From: Lucifugimonas sp038150225
GTDB lineage: Bacteria; Chloroflexota; Dehalococcoidia; Lucifugimonadales; Lucifugimonadaceae
DNA: 64,000 nt
Assembly: GCA_038150225.1 (NCBI GenBank)
Contig: JAYQWG010000002.1
Coordinates: 24,468-88,467, forward strand
Direction of reading: 5' to 3'
Part shown: in pieces, positions 8,760 through 16,978 of the stretch
How positions within the stretch are numbered: the first letter of the stretch is position 1
Layout of the letters: every line of letters starts with the position of its first letter
Notes under the pieces: generated by a model
Told to the model about the DNA's origin: nothing
Database searches by the model: none
Seen by the model: the letters and a program-made list of their open reading frames with translations, nothing else
Program-made: the position numbers and the translations under genes

Positions 8760-9617
8760 CTATTTGAACGCCCGCCTGACCAGCGTAGACAAAAGATCCA
8801 CCATCCACACGATCACCACGTAGGCAATTAGCAACCGTCCTACTTCGTCGTACCTGAATAGACTCAAATCCAACCGCATTTGGTATCCGATTCCTGAAGC
8901 GGCGACGAATCCAACCACTGCAGTTGTCCGGATAATCACTTCCCACCGATAAAAGAGGAACGTGAGTAGTTGTCGCGAGACCAGCGGTAGTACCCCGCTG
9001 ACGTATCTTTGCGCCGATGATGCTCCGGTAGATTCAAGGGCGACTACCGGCGCTCGATCAAGACTTTCGATACTGTCGGCTCCGAGTCTTCCAATAACTC
9101 CAAAGTTGTGGATTGCGAGTGCAATAGCACCAGCGAAAATCCCGGGCGAAATGATGAACACTACAATGAGCGCCCAAAGCAGCTCAGGGACCGCGCGGGT
9201 AAACACGAATAGAGCACGCATTACCGCGTAACCAGAATTGGCCAGGTAACCCGCTCTTTGATCGTCTTGTCGAGCTGTTGCCAGTGGGAGCAACACCACA
9301 GAAAACATACCAGCTAGGGCGATTGCCAGAACGCTCATAGCGATCGTGTCGGTCGCTAGTTTAAATACGTCTGGTAACTCGGCTCCCCCCGATTTCCAAG
9401 TATCGGCACCGAAGACCTGCCCCAGAAACGACCGTGCTCTATCTAGATTCTCAAGGCTGAATAGAGAACGCTTCCCCTGCGATTCCACAAAAATGAAGAT
9501 CCAACTTGCGATAAAGATTGGGATTCCAAGGCCAATAAAAGTTAACGCGAATGGTCCCGGTATCTTCGGAGTGAACGAATAGGTTTTATCCCTCGTGTTG
9601 CTGGTTCCGATACTCAA
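8760..9617 (-). CDS. phnE: Phosphonate/phosphite-type ABC transporter permease (PhnE family, second copy)
   Basis: 285-residue integral membrane permease. It has an N-terminal membrane anchor after a polar leader, and five or so further hydrophobic segments. The cytoplasmic coupling loop is GALAIHNFGVIGRLGADSIE, followed by RWEVIIRTTAVVGFVAASGIGYQMRLDLSLFRYDE, a PhnE-type C-terminal half. It overlaps the upstream permease by 4 nt (ATGA) and is the last gene of a four-gene operon (binding protein, ATPase, two permeases). Two consecutive PhnE paralogs probably make a heterodimeric channel. Ligand class (phosphonate, phosphite or phosphate ester) is inferred from family only. Confidence 0.88.
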   Translation of the reverse strand: MSIGTSNTRDKTYSFTPKIPGPFALTFIGLGIPIFIASWIFIFVESQGKRSLFSLENLDRARSFLGQVFGADTWKSGGAELPDVFKLATDTIAMSVLAIALAGMFSVVLLPLATARQDDQRAGYLANSGYAVMRALFVFTRAVPELLWALIVVFIISPGIFAGAIALAIHNFGVIGRLGADSIESLDRAPVVALESTGASSAQRYVSGVLPLVSRQLLTFLFYRWEVIIRTTAVVGFVAASGIGYQMRLDLSLFRYDEVGRLLIAYVVIVWMVDLLSTLVRRAFK

Positions 9618-10411
9618 GTCAGTAACCGCTTTCGGACTGAACGGCCGATTAATCCCACGATCAGGATCAGGGCTAGCAACGAGTAGAACAGAGTAGCTAC
9701 AGTCTCGAATTTCAAGTCACTCATGGCGATGTGGACCTGGAACCCAATCCCGCCAAGACCAATGAAGCTGAGGACAGATGCTGTCCGAATCGCACACTCG
9801 AATCTGTAGAAAAGGTACGAAATCGTGTCTGGCAAAACTGTGGGTATTCGAGCGAGCGCGATCAGCTTCAAACCGCTTGCTCCCGACACCTGACATGCGG
9901 TGATATGCCCCTCAGGCACGTCCTGCAACCTCTCGGCGAAAATGCGACCAATGATTCCGGAGTACGGCAACGCTATTGCGATGATTCCTGCGGCCGGGGA
10001 AAGTCCGAATGCGGAGACGAATAGTAGCGCCCAGATCAGCTCGTGAATGGATCTGATTATTCCGAGATATGCCCTTACAAATACTGCTAATGCGAGAACG
10101 AATCGTTGATCGGTCGACAAGACTCCGGACGCAATTAAGCCAAGTGGTAACCCGAAAAATATTGCGAGGGATAGCGCCGTGACCGCGTACGCGAGGGTAA
10201 TCCACATTGCTCCGATTACTTCGCCCATCGTTTTGGGTGATAAATCAGGTGCTAGGAAAGACCCCACAATAGACCGGATAGCTGATCCGGCTCCCTCATT
10301 CGTGAGGTTCACCCAATCGACCGGTGACGCCGACCACATCAGCAGGGCGGCGAAGAACAGAATCCACACACGACGATTTTCGAGCAGGTTCGTGATCATA
10401 CTGATCATCAA
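9614..10411 (-). CDS. phnE: Phosphonate/phosphite-type ABC transporter permease (PhnE family, first copy)
   Basis: 265-residue permease with an N-terminal transmembrane anchor, a periplasmic stretch, and a five-helix core. The coupling loop IALPYSGIIGRIFAERLQDV and the following RFECAIRTASVLSFIGLGGIGFQVHIAMSDLKFE closely parallel PhnE proteins and the neighbouring second permease. It overlaps the ATPase gene upstream and the second permease downstream by 4 nt each, indicating translational coupling. I infer that it pairs with the second permease to form the membrane pore of a phosphonate/phosphite-class importer. Confidence 0.88.
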   Translation of the reverse strand: MMISMITNLLENRRVWILFFAALLMWSASPVDWVNLTNEGAGSAIRSIVGSFLAPDLSPKTMGEVIGAMWITLAYAVTALSLAIFFGLPLGLIASGVLSTDQRFVLALAVFVRAYLGIIRSIHELIWALLFVSAFGLSPAAGIIAIALPYSGIIGRIFAERLQDVPEGHITACQVSGASGLKLIALARIPTVLPDTISYLFYRFECAIRTASVLSFIGLGGIGFQVHIAMSDLKFETVATLFYSLLALILIVGLIGRSVRKRLLT

Positions 10412-11229
10412 TCTCTACCCCAGTTGTCCACCTCGACTGGTAAGCGCACCTGCTTCGCCTCCTTTTGGTGGTCGTCGTAGACAAAAGAGGTGTCCTCGTC
10501 TGTAACTTCCGATGCCGGTTTATCGAAAATCACCGAGCCGTCCCGAAGTCCGATAACCCGGTCGAAATGGCGGACAGCAAGTTCAGGGGCGTGAATATTC
10601 GCCACAACCGTTTTGACGAATTCACCCTCGATGCCAGTGCGACCGCACAGTACTTGCAATGTTTTGTCAGCAAGTGACGGGTCGAGAGCTGAAACTGGTT
10701 CGTCTGCAAGATGTAGGGCGGGAGCCTGGACTAGAAGACGGGCGAGGGCTACTCGCTGCTGCTGCCCCCCAGAAAGCAACGATGTTCGAACGTCGAGAAA
10801 ATCCGAAAGCCCAAAAAAACTGGCTACGCGTTCTGAGCGGTTGTCGTGAACAGGCAAGAGAAGACTGCCAAGGGTACGAAGCAGTGACCAACGGCCAGAG
10901 TTCCCTACCTCGATATTTTTTCTCGCCGTCAGTTGAGGAATAAGATCGAGTTGCTGGTGCATGAACCCGACATCTTTGAACCGGTTTTTATTAGCGATGG
11001 CTTTGGAGTCGGTTCCTCGCAGCGTAATCCTGCCTGTGGTTGGACTAACCACGCCAGCAATCAGTCGAAGCAAAGTCGTTTTGCCAGCACCGCTCGGACC
11101 AATGATTGCGACCTTGTCACCTTGTTTAAATGTCAGGTCTATGGGGCCAACGACCGTCCGGTTTCCGTAACTCCGTGTAAGAGACTGTAAGCGGTATTCA
11201 GTACCGGTACGTTTATCGATTGCGTTCAT
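10408..11229 (-). CDS. phnC: Phosphonate/phosphite-type ABC transporter ATP-binding protein (PhnC-like)
   Basis: 273-residue ABC ATPase. Walker A is GPSGAGKTT, the Q-loop sits in FMHQQLDLIPQLTARKN, the ABC signature is LLSGGQQQRVALARLL, and Walker B is ALHLADEPVSALDP. The long spacer with leucine-rich SLLRTLGSLLLP before the signature is a PhnC feature. It energises the adjacent two permeases. It overlaps the binding-protein gene upstream by 4 nt (ATGA) and the first permease downstream by 4 nt. A short C-terminal tail after the switch histidine region carries no recognisable domain. Confidence 0.92.
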   Translation of the reverse strand: MNAIDKRTGTEYRLQSLTRSYGNRTVVGPIDLTFKQGDKVAIIGPSGAGKTTLLRLIAGVVSPTTGRITLRGTDSKAIANKNRFKDVGFMHQQLDLIPQLTARKNIEVGNSGRWSLLRTLGSLLLPVHDNRSERVASFFGLSDFLDVRTSLLSGGQQQRVALARLLVQAPALHLADEPVSALDPSLADKTLQVLCGRTGIEGEFVKTVVANIHAPELAVRHFDRVIGLRDGSVIFDKPASEVTDEDTSFVYDDHQKEAKQVRLPVEVDNWGRD

Positions 11230-12119
11230 CTCAACATGTCAAGAGAGCGGGCAATTTCTTCCAGATCGTCGTAGTCCGACGGATCTACGGGAACAAATGA
11301 ATCAGTTTCAAAGAGGTCCAAGATCGTTCTTTCTCGATCAGTCGACCCGGAAATAGCGGTCATTGAATTCCTAATGCCGTCCGTGAATCCATCACCGAAA
11401 TCTTTGTCGAGATTAGGATGTGCAAGCCACTGATAGTCGACGTAGGTTGGTGTTTCGTGAATCGCCTTCACTTTGGACGTATCAACGCTTCCTTCTGACA
11501 CAGCTCGTTCCCAAACGGCAGCATTCAACGCACCCGCTTCGAAGCTTCCGCTCTCGACAAGTTTCCAGGTTAAATCGTGGGAGCCCGAGAAGTTCGGTAC
11601 CCCTTGGAAATCGGATTCTGGATCAACCCCGGCTTGAACTAGAAAAGATCTCGGCATCAGGTGTCCAGACGTCGAATTAACTGAGCCGAAAGTGAAAGAA
11701 GAGCCTTTGAGGTCGGCAAGCGACTCCGCCTTCGAAGAAGAGTTGACCACGAATACCGAAGTGAACTCTTTATCACGTGGTCGTTGTACGACAGAAACTG
11801 CTCCAGGAGCGAAAGACTTGGCTTGAAGGCCGGTAAGTCCTCCGAACCATGCAAGAGTAATGTCACCGTTCTTGAATGCATTCACCAGGCTTGCGTAGTC
11901 AGTTACCGGAACATACTCGACATTCACATTGAGTTCGTCCGAAAGATGATCAGCGACCGCCCCGAAACGCTCTTCCAGTACTGAAATGTCCTGGTCGGGT
12001 ATGCCACCCATATAGATGATTTTGTCTGCTTCACCTGACCCACCGCTCGTGCACGAGATCAGTGCAGATAGTAGCGAGACAAAAAAGAAGAGGTGTAGGA
12101 ATGAGATTTTCAGAGTCAA
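11226..12119 (-). CDS. phnD: Phosphate/phosphite/phosphonate ABC transporter substrate-binding lipoprotein (PhnD family)
   Basis: 297-residue periplasmic-type solute-binding protein. It has a lipoprotein signal with a hydrophobic core and lipobox LISC, Cys23 being the lipidation site, so it would be membrane tethered. The domain follows the PhnD pattern: YMGGIPDQDISVLEERFGAVADHL at the start of the mature region, WFGGLTGLQA, and the ligand-loop VNSTSGHLMPRSFL. It is the first gene of the operon, with the ATPase starting inside its stop codon. No C-P lyase, phosphonatase or phosphite dehydrogenase gene follows, so which phosphorus compound is imported cannot be settled here. Confidence 0.92.
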   Translation of the reverse strand: MTLKISFLHLFFFVSLLSALISCTSGGSGEADKIIYMGGIPDQDISVLEERFGAVADHLSDELNVNVEYVPVTDYASLVNAFKNGDITLAWFGGLTGLQAKSFAPGAVSVVQRPRDKEFTSVFVVNSSSKAESLADLKGSSFTFGSVNSTSGHLMPRSFLVQAGVDPESDFQGVPNFSGSHDLTWKLVESGSFEAGALNAAVWERAVSEGSVDTSKVKAIHETPTYVDYQWLAHPNLDKDFGDGFTDGIRNSMTAISGSTDRERTILDLFETDSFVPVDPSDYDDLEEIARSLDMLR

Positions 12120-12471
12120 TGCCTAAACGGGCTTCTATGAATATTTGGTATGTGATCAATAGATGCAGTTTTTTGTTTGCTTAAACATGATGTTACGAAT
12201 GGTTACTGTTCTAAAACAGGGTGTGGATTCGTTTATCAATGCGCATACGTAATGGATATTGCTGTTGGCAGTTCAATTAATTGTGGATGACCAGTTTGCG
12301 ACATCGAAATACGTATACGTTGGTTGAGCCTAAGTTGGCGTGAGGCAACGCACTCGATGCCCCTAAGACGTTGACTGCAGTGTTTTCGTTGCTTACCTTG
12401 CCCGAGCGCATCCACCAGATAACGTGAAATCTATGATTAGAGTTAATTCATTTAGATAGGAATTCCCAAAA
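12120..12471. other. 352-bp divergent intergenic region (transporter operon / 2-hydroxyacid dehydrogenase)
   Basis: AT-richer spacer that must hold promoters for the leftward transporter operon and the rightward dehydrogenase. I see no convincing coding frame. The clearest structure is a perfect 10-bp palindrome ACGTATACGT at 12311-12320, a possible operator. The dehydrogenase has an AGGAA-like ribosome site before its TTG. If the transporter is phosphate regulated, PhoB-like direct repeats would be expected; I do not see an unambiguous pair. Confidence 0.5.
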
Positions 12472-13461
12472 TTGCCAAAGATCCTCGTAACACGCCGAAC
12501 ATTTCCTGAAGCCGCTGAGAAGTTGAGAGCAAGTGGTGCCGATGTAGAAATTTGGGAAGGTGAGGATTCTCCGGACCACGCGGCACTAATCGAGGCAGTG
12601 AGAGACGTTGACGGTTTGTACGCTCACATCACAAATGCCGTTGATGCCGAAGTGATGGATGCCGCCCCTAATCTGAAGGTGATTGCAGAGTTCGGAGTTG
12701 GCTACGACAACATCGATGTGAATGCTGCGAACGAGCGGGGAATTGCAGTTTGCAATACTCCCGGAATTCTTTCGGAGAGTACCGCTGACGAGGCGTTCGC
12801 CCTCCTTGCATCTATGGCACGCCGTACCTATGACTTGCCCGGAATCGTGAAGCACGGTGAGTGGGGTGACTTTGATCCACTCGCATATTTGGCGACCGAC
12901 ATTCATCACAAAACACTTGGGATAGTCGGTATGGGCCGCATCGGATCCGAGATGGCAAAGCGCGCTGCCGGGTTCAACATGAACGTTATTTACTTCAACC
13001 GTAGCCGACGAGACGAAGAGTTCGGCGCAACTTATGTCGACTCACTCGAAGAACTACTTGAGCGATCCGATTTCGTCTCGCTCCACAACCCTTTAACACC
13101 AGAGACCGAAAACCTCATGAGTTCAGATCAATTCAAGCTCATGAAAAAGACGGCAATTCTTATCAACACAACACGCGGGCCGGTTGTGAACCAGGACGAT
13201 CTTTACGAGGCGTTGAAGAGCGGTGAAATCGCCGGTGCAGCGCTCGATGTGACGGTGCCTGAACCTATACCTTCCGACCACCCATTGTTGACCCTAGATA
13301 ACTGCATGATCATGCCCCACGTTGCTAGCGCCACTGGGGATACGCGTCTGAAGATGGCGATGATGAGCGTAGAGAACGTTCTCGCTGGTGTCGCAGGTGA
13401 TTGGCCACCATACTGTGTGAACCAGTCCGAGATTTCCGGGAACGCTCGTCTTAAGAGCTAA
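12472..13461 (+). CDS. D-isomer-specific 2-hydroxyacid dehydrogenase (glyoxylate/phosphoglycerate dehydrogenase-like)
   Basis: 329-residue NAD(P)-dependent dehydrogenase. The Rossmann fold is LGIVGMGRIGSEMAKRAAGF in the middle. Catalytic Arg-Glu-His: substrate-binding Arg in LINTTRGPVVNQDDL, Glu in the VPEPIPSDHPLL segment, and His in MIMPHVASAT. No C-terminal ACT or regulatory domain, which excludes classical serine-pathway PGDH and fits glyoxylate/hydroxypyruvate or other 2-keto acid reductases. Start is TTG after an AGGAA ribosome site. It converges with the dioxygenase gene, overlapping it by 4 nt at the stops. Substrate not determinable. Confidence 0.9.
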   Translation: MPKILVTRRTFPEAAEKLRASGADVEIWEGEDSPDHAALIEAVRDVDGLYAHITNAVDAEVMDAAPNLKVIAEFGVGYDNIDVNAANERGIAVCNTPGILSESTADEAFALLASMARRTYDLPGIVKHGEWGDFDPLAYLATDIHHKTLGIVGMGRIGSEMAKRAAGFNMNVIYFNRSRRDEEFGATYVDSLEELLERSDFVSLHNPLTPETENLMSSDQFKLMKKTAILINTTRGPVVNQDDLYEALKSGEIAGAALDVTVPEPIPSDHPLLTLDNCMIMPHVASATGDTRLKMAMMSVENVLAGVAGDWPPYCVNQSEISGNARLKS

Positions 13462-14270
13462 CCGGCAGCGGTCGCTAGAACTGATCTCATTGATATCGTC
13501 CCAAAATCGAACGATTCATTGAAGTAACTGATCTCGTCGTTTTCCGTTTGCAATCCGATTAAATAGATCAACGGCAGGAAATGATCGTGGGTCGGATGCG
13601 CCAGCCTTGCCAGTTCACCGAGCTTGAGGAAATCGACCACGCCTTTGTGATTATGGTTCGAAAGATGCTGTTCCATGATTCCATCGAACTCCGCGGCCCA
13701 ACCGTAATTTCTGCCGATTGCCGTGAGATTGTGGACGATGTTTCCACTGCCAAGGATCAGTACCCCGTGGTTACGTAGTTCAACCAGGTCTTTGGCGAGT
13801 TGATAGTGATATTCAGGTGGTTGCGAGTAATCGATGCTTAGTTGGTAGACCGGAATATCTGCCTCAGGGTACATCTTTTTCAAGACCGACCATGTTCCGT
13901 GGTCCAGACCCCATCGGTAATCCTCTGCTGCCTCGGTCTTTCGAATTAATTCGATGGTCTTCTTCGCAAATTCAGGAGAACCCTGGGCGGGATATTGCTG
14001 GTCAAAAAGTTCCTGCGGAAAACCACCAAAATCGTGGATAGTGCGAGGCACATCTACAGCGAGAACACGCGTCGAACCGGGAGTGAGCCAGTGAGCGGAT
14101 ATTGCGAGAATTGCAGTAGGTCTCGGCAATGTTTGGCCAACTCGCTCCCACTCTCGACCGTACTCGGTATCGAGGATAGCGTTCATCGGGTTACCGTGTC
14201 CCACAAACAGAAACGACATTTGTTCGGTACTCGGCAAATCCTGAAGTTGCGAAAACGTTGAATCAGTCAT
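13458..14270 (-). CDS. Class III extradiol ring-cleavage dioxygenase, DODA (YgiD) type
   Basis: 270-residue member of the LigB/4,5-DOPA dioxygenase family. Metal-ligand regions are LFVGHGNPMNAI (first His), AISAHWLTPG (second His) and a glutamate/His set around GSGNIVHNL and HPTHDHFLPLIY. DODA enzymes open catechol-type rings by meta cleavage using non-heme Fe(II) or Zn. The length matches the family. It is alone on its strand here, with an inverted-repeat terminator just upstream separating it from enolase C. A role in breaking down aromatic dissolved organic matter is plausible for the group but is inference. Confidence 0.9.
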   Translation of the reverse strand: MTDSTFSQLQDLPSTEQMSFLFVGHGNPMNAILDTEYGREWERVGQTLPRPTAILAISAHWLTPGSTRVLAVDVPRTIHDFGGFPQELFDQQYPAQGSPEFAKKTIELIRKTEAAEDYRWGLDHGTWSVLKKMYPEADIPVYQLSIDYSQPPEYHYQLAKDLVELRNHGVLILGSGNIVHNLTAIGRNYGWAAEFDGIMEQHLSNHNHKGVVDFLKLGELARLAHPTHDHFLPLIYLIGLQTENDEISYFNESFDFGTISMRSVLATAAG

Positions 14271-14285
14271 CTTTTTGCCACTAAT

Positions 14286-14320
14286 AACTAAGGGTCGAAC
14301 AGAATGTTCGACCCTTAGTT
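14286..14320 (-). terminator. Perfect 15-bp inverted repeat, terminator between enolase C and the dioxygenase
   Basis: Arms 14286-14300 and 14306-14320 (AACTAAGGGTCGAAC and its exact complement) enclose a 5-nt loop. It lies 30 nt downstream of the leftward enolase C stop and 16 nt upstream of the dioxygenase start. No strong U-tract follows on the minus strand, so termination may rely on the hairpin alone, or the element may shield the dioxygenase from read-through. Confidence 0.7.
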
Positions 14321-14350
14321 TGATGCAACTTTGAAGTTTTCGATGAAGAC

Positions 14351-15550
14351 CTAGTCGAAGAAGTCCTGATCCTCTTCTCTGAGGTACTGCTTGGTTTCGT
14401 CGACACGGAACGATATACCCAGTCCAGGATTGTCGTTAACCGGGATGAAGCTGTCGGTCACTTCGTAGGCATCAATGCCTTCGAGGATGTCCCACCACCA
14501 CTCGGGCTTACCACTTGGAAGCTCGAACGCTATGAAGTTCTGCGGCATTGCAGCACCTGCGTGAACATGAGCTGCAAGACCAATCAAGCCATCGACGGTT
14601 CCATGTGGTGCCATCTGGATGTTGTGCAAATCAGCGAACTCGGCAATCCATTTGAGCTCCGAAATACCGCCAACATCCATCGGGTCTGGCCCAACTACAT
14701 CGACAGCATGTTGCTCGATCAGATCCTTGAACCCGTGACGCAGGTAAATTTGCTCACCAGTGTGGATAGGTGTCGACGTGTACGGAGTCACTTGTAGGAA
14801 ATACTCAGGGTGGACATAAGGCGTGTAGTCACCGGTAATGGTGTCTTCCATCCACATCAGGTGGTACGGCTCAAGCGCCTGTGCCAATCGAAGCGTGTCA
14901 GAGGCAGTTAGGCCCGGTCCACAGTCGAGTGCGAGTCCAACTTCATCGCCAAGCACTTCCTTCATTGCGATCACGGCTTCAACGGTGATGTTGAAGCCCT
15001 TCTCAGTCAGTACTCCTCGGTTACCGTACTTGTCGGCTTGGACGTACTCCCCGTACTGGAAGTCAGGCATGTGCTTCAGCATTGGCGAGCCGTGGAAGGC
15101 AATTCCCTGCTTGATGATGGAGAAGTTCTGGGGAAGCTCCTTCATCCATCGCATGTTTTCGGCAAAATCTTCAGGCGTGTAACCGTCGAAGCCCTTGCGG
15201 TAGTTACCGTTGTAAACGCGTACCTTGTCGCGGATCTTTCCGCCGAGCAGTTTGTATACAGGTGCGTTCAGAGCCTTACCTGCAATATCCCAAAGTGCGA
15301 TTTCGATCGCGCTTACCGCCGACCCCCACGGTTTGAATCCACCAACACGACGAATGTGTAGAAGGACACGCTCAACATCTGTCGGATCGAGTCCAACGAT
15401 CATGTTTTTGTAGTACTCAATCTGGGGTTTGAAGAAGCCCTGGTTTCGTGGGGATTCAACTCCACCGATACCATCGATCCCCTCATCGGTCGTGATTCGG
15501 ATTACCGGGTGGTCGCCAATTACTGCGACCTTGATGTCTGTAATTTTCAT
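14351..15550 (-). CDS. Enolase-superfamily enzyme C
   Basis: 399-residue mandelate racemase/muconate lactonizing-type enzyme, beginning MKITDIKVAVIGDHPVIRIT. Barrel motifs: SIIKQGIAFHG with one lysine and no K-X-K, metal ligands in GLALDCGPGL, MWMEDTITGD and HTGEQIYLRHG, and the base pair region VGPDPMDVGGISELK with APHGTVDGLIG. It is closely similar to enolase D upstream over its full length, so the two look like a tandem duplication. The WMED (not EEP) and the inserted residues around MPDFQYGEYVQADKYGNRG set this pair apart from the other enolases in the window. The reaction is probably a sugar-acid or hydroxy-acid dehydration or epimerisation; substrate unknown. A strong hairpin follows its stop. 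Confidence 0.88.
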   Translation of the reverse strand: MKITDIKVAVIGDHPVIRITTDEGIDGIGGVESPRNQGFFKPQIEYYKNMIVGLDPTDVERVLLHIRRVGGFKPWGSAVSAIEIALWDIAGKALNAPVYKLLGGKIRDKVRVYNGNYRKGFDGYTPEDFAENMRWMKELPQNFSIIKQGIAFHGSPMLKHMPDFQYGEYVQADKYGNRGVLTEKGFNITVEAVIAMKEVLGDEVGLALDCGPGLTASDTLRLAQALEPYHLMWMEDTITGDYTPYVHPEYFLQVTPYTSTPIHTGEQIYLRHGFKDLIEQHAVDVVGPDPMDVGGISELKWIAEFADLHNIQMAPHGTVDGLIGLAAHVHAGAAMPQNFIAFELPSGKPEWWWDILEGIDAYEVTDSFIPVNDNPGLGISFRVDETKQYLREEDQDFFD

Positions 15551-15667
15551 AACTGCTCTTTACTGTGCCGGAGCGCACGTGGCTAACTCCGCGAAATAAT
15601 TCGGCGAAATTCTACGCTTGAATCAGCGACGAATCAGATTGCAGAGGGAAATTTCCGTGAGGTTGGA

Positions 15668-16858
15668 CTAGTCGTCGAAGAAACCAGCGTCTTCTTCGCT
15701 TAGGTATTTCTTTGCTTCGTCCGGGATAAACGTCAGTCCAAGTCCGGGAGAATCTGGAACATCAATGTGACTGTTCGAGACAGCGAATTGTTCATGTCCT
15801 TCCATGATGTCGAGCCACCAGGCTGGATCCGGAGTAGGAAGCTCAAAAGCAATGAAGTTGTGCGGTAAGACCGCTGCAAGGTGAGTTTGTGCGGCAAGAC
15901 CGATCAGACCATCACCAGTTCCGTGCGGAGCAATCAAAATGCCGTGTAGATCCGCGTATTCTGCGATGAACTTCATTTCGGCTATACCGCCAACATCAGC
16001 TACATCTGGACCCAGCACGTTTACGGCGTTTGGCTCAATTAGATCAACAAAATTTTGTCGTAGATAAATCTGTTCACCCGTGTGAATTGGAGTCGAGGTG
16101 TAAGGCGTGATTTGTTTGTACAGATCAGCGAGCACAAAGGGTGTGTAGTCCCCGGTAACCATGTCCTCGAGCCACACGATGTTCGAGCCTTCAAGTTCCT
16201 TGGCGAGCTTAAGTGCGTCAGGGACTGTCATCCCCGGACCACAATCGAGCGCTAATCCAACGTCATCTCCAACTACATCGAGCATCGCCTCGATGCGGGC
16301 CATCATGTATTTGAAGCCTTTGTGGGTTATCAACCCTCGATTTGGATACCTGATTACATCTACAGGAGTGCCGTGGTAGAAACCCTCTACGTTCTGCATC
16401 CCGCCATGGAACGCAACACCTTGCTTGATGATTGAGAACTTGTATGGATGGTCCATCATCTTCTGCATGTTCTGGGCGTAGTGCTCGGGTTCTTTACCGT
16501 CCATCGGGAACCGCACGCTGCCGTTGTAGACCTGAACCCGGTCACGGACTTTTCCACCGAGCAGCTTGTAAACCGGTAGTCCTGCAGCTTTACCTGCGAT
16601 GTCCCACAAAGCCATCTCGATAATACTGACGCCTGTACCCCAGGGCTTGAATGCTCCCCAGCGCCTGATACCGATCATGACTCGCTCAACGTCTGTTGGA
16701 TCTAGCCCGATAATTTTCTCTCTATAAAACTCGACGTGGGGTTTTAGGAATGGCTTCCACGTTTCGCCAGCACCGATTCCGTCGATGCCCTCATCCGTGG
16801 TGATTCGAACGACTGGCGCGCCGCCAATAATGGCGACTTTCATATCGGTGATTTTCAT
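15668..16858 (-). CDS. Enolase-superfamily enzyme D (paralog of C)
   Basis: 396-residue paralog of enolase C. The open frame continues 43 codons further upstream, but I start at ATG 16858 because AGGAG lies 7 nt before it, the protein then begins MKITDMKVAIIGG like its relatives, and the divergent dehydrogenase needs promoter room. Motifs: SIIKQGVAFHGG, VGLALDCGPGM, VWLEDMVTGDYTPF, HTGEQIYLRQNF, LGPDVADVGGIAEMK, APHGTGDGLIG. As in C, the first metal-site glutamate is E-D rather than E-E-P. 117 bp separate the pair. Different residues lining the 'VEGFYHG' insertion region suggest they act on different, related acids. Confidence 0.88.
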   Translation of the reverse strand: MKITDMKVAIIGGAPVVRITTDEGIDGIGAGETWKPFLKPHVEFYREKIIGLDPTDVERVMIGIRRWGAFKPWGTGVSIIEMALWDIAGKAAGLPVYKLLGGKVRDRVQVYNGSVRFPMDGKEPEHYAQNMQKMMDHPYKFSIIKQGVAFHGGMQNVEGFYHGTPVDVIRYPNRGLITHKGFKYMMARIEAMLDVVGDDVGLALDCGPGMTVPDALKLAKELEGSNIVWLEDMVTGDYTPFVLADLYKQITPYTSTPIHTGEQIYLRQNFVDLIEPNAVNVLGPDVADVGGIAEMKFIAEYADLHGILIAPHGTGDGLIGLAAQTHLAAVLPHNFIAFELPTPDPAWWLDIMEGHEQFAVSNSHIDVPDSPGLGLTFIPDEAKKYLSEEDAGFFDD

Positions 16859-16978
16859 TGGGACTCCTGCGGAATAGAGGTATGTGAACCTGAATTGTTG
16901 AAGAATTTTGGCATGTTCAGTAGTTGTTGAGGACGCCTTTTGAGTGGAGAATGGCGCGATCAGCCAAAACAACCCTAG

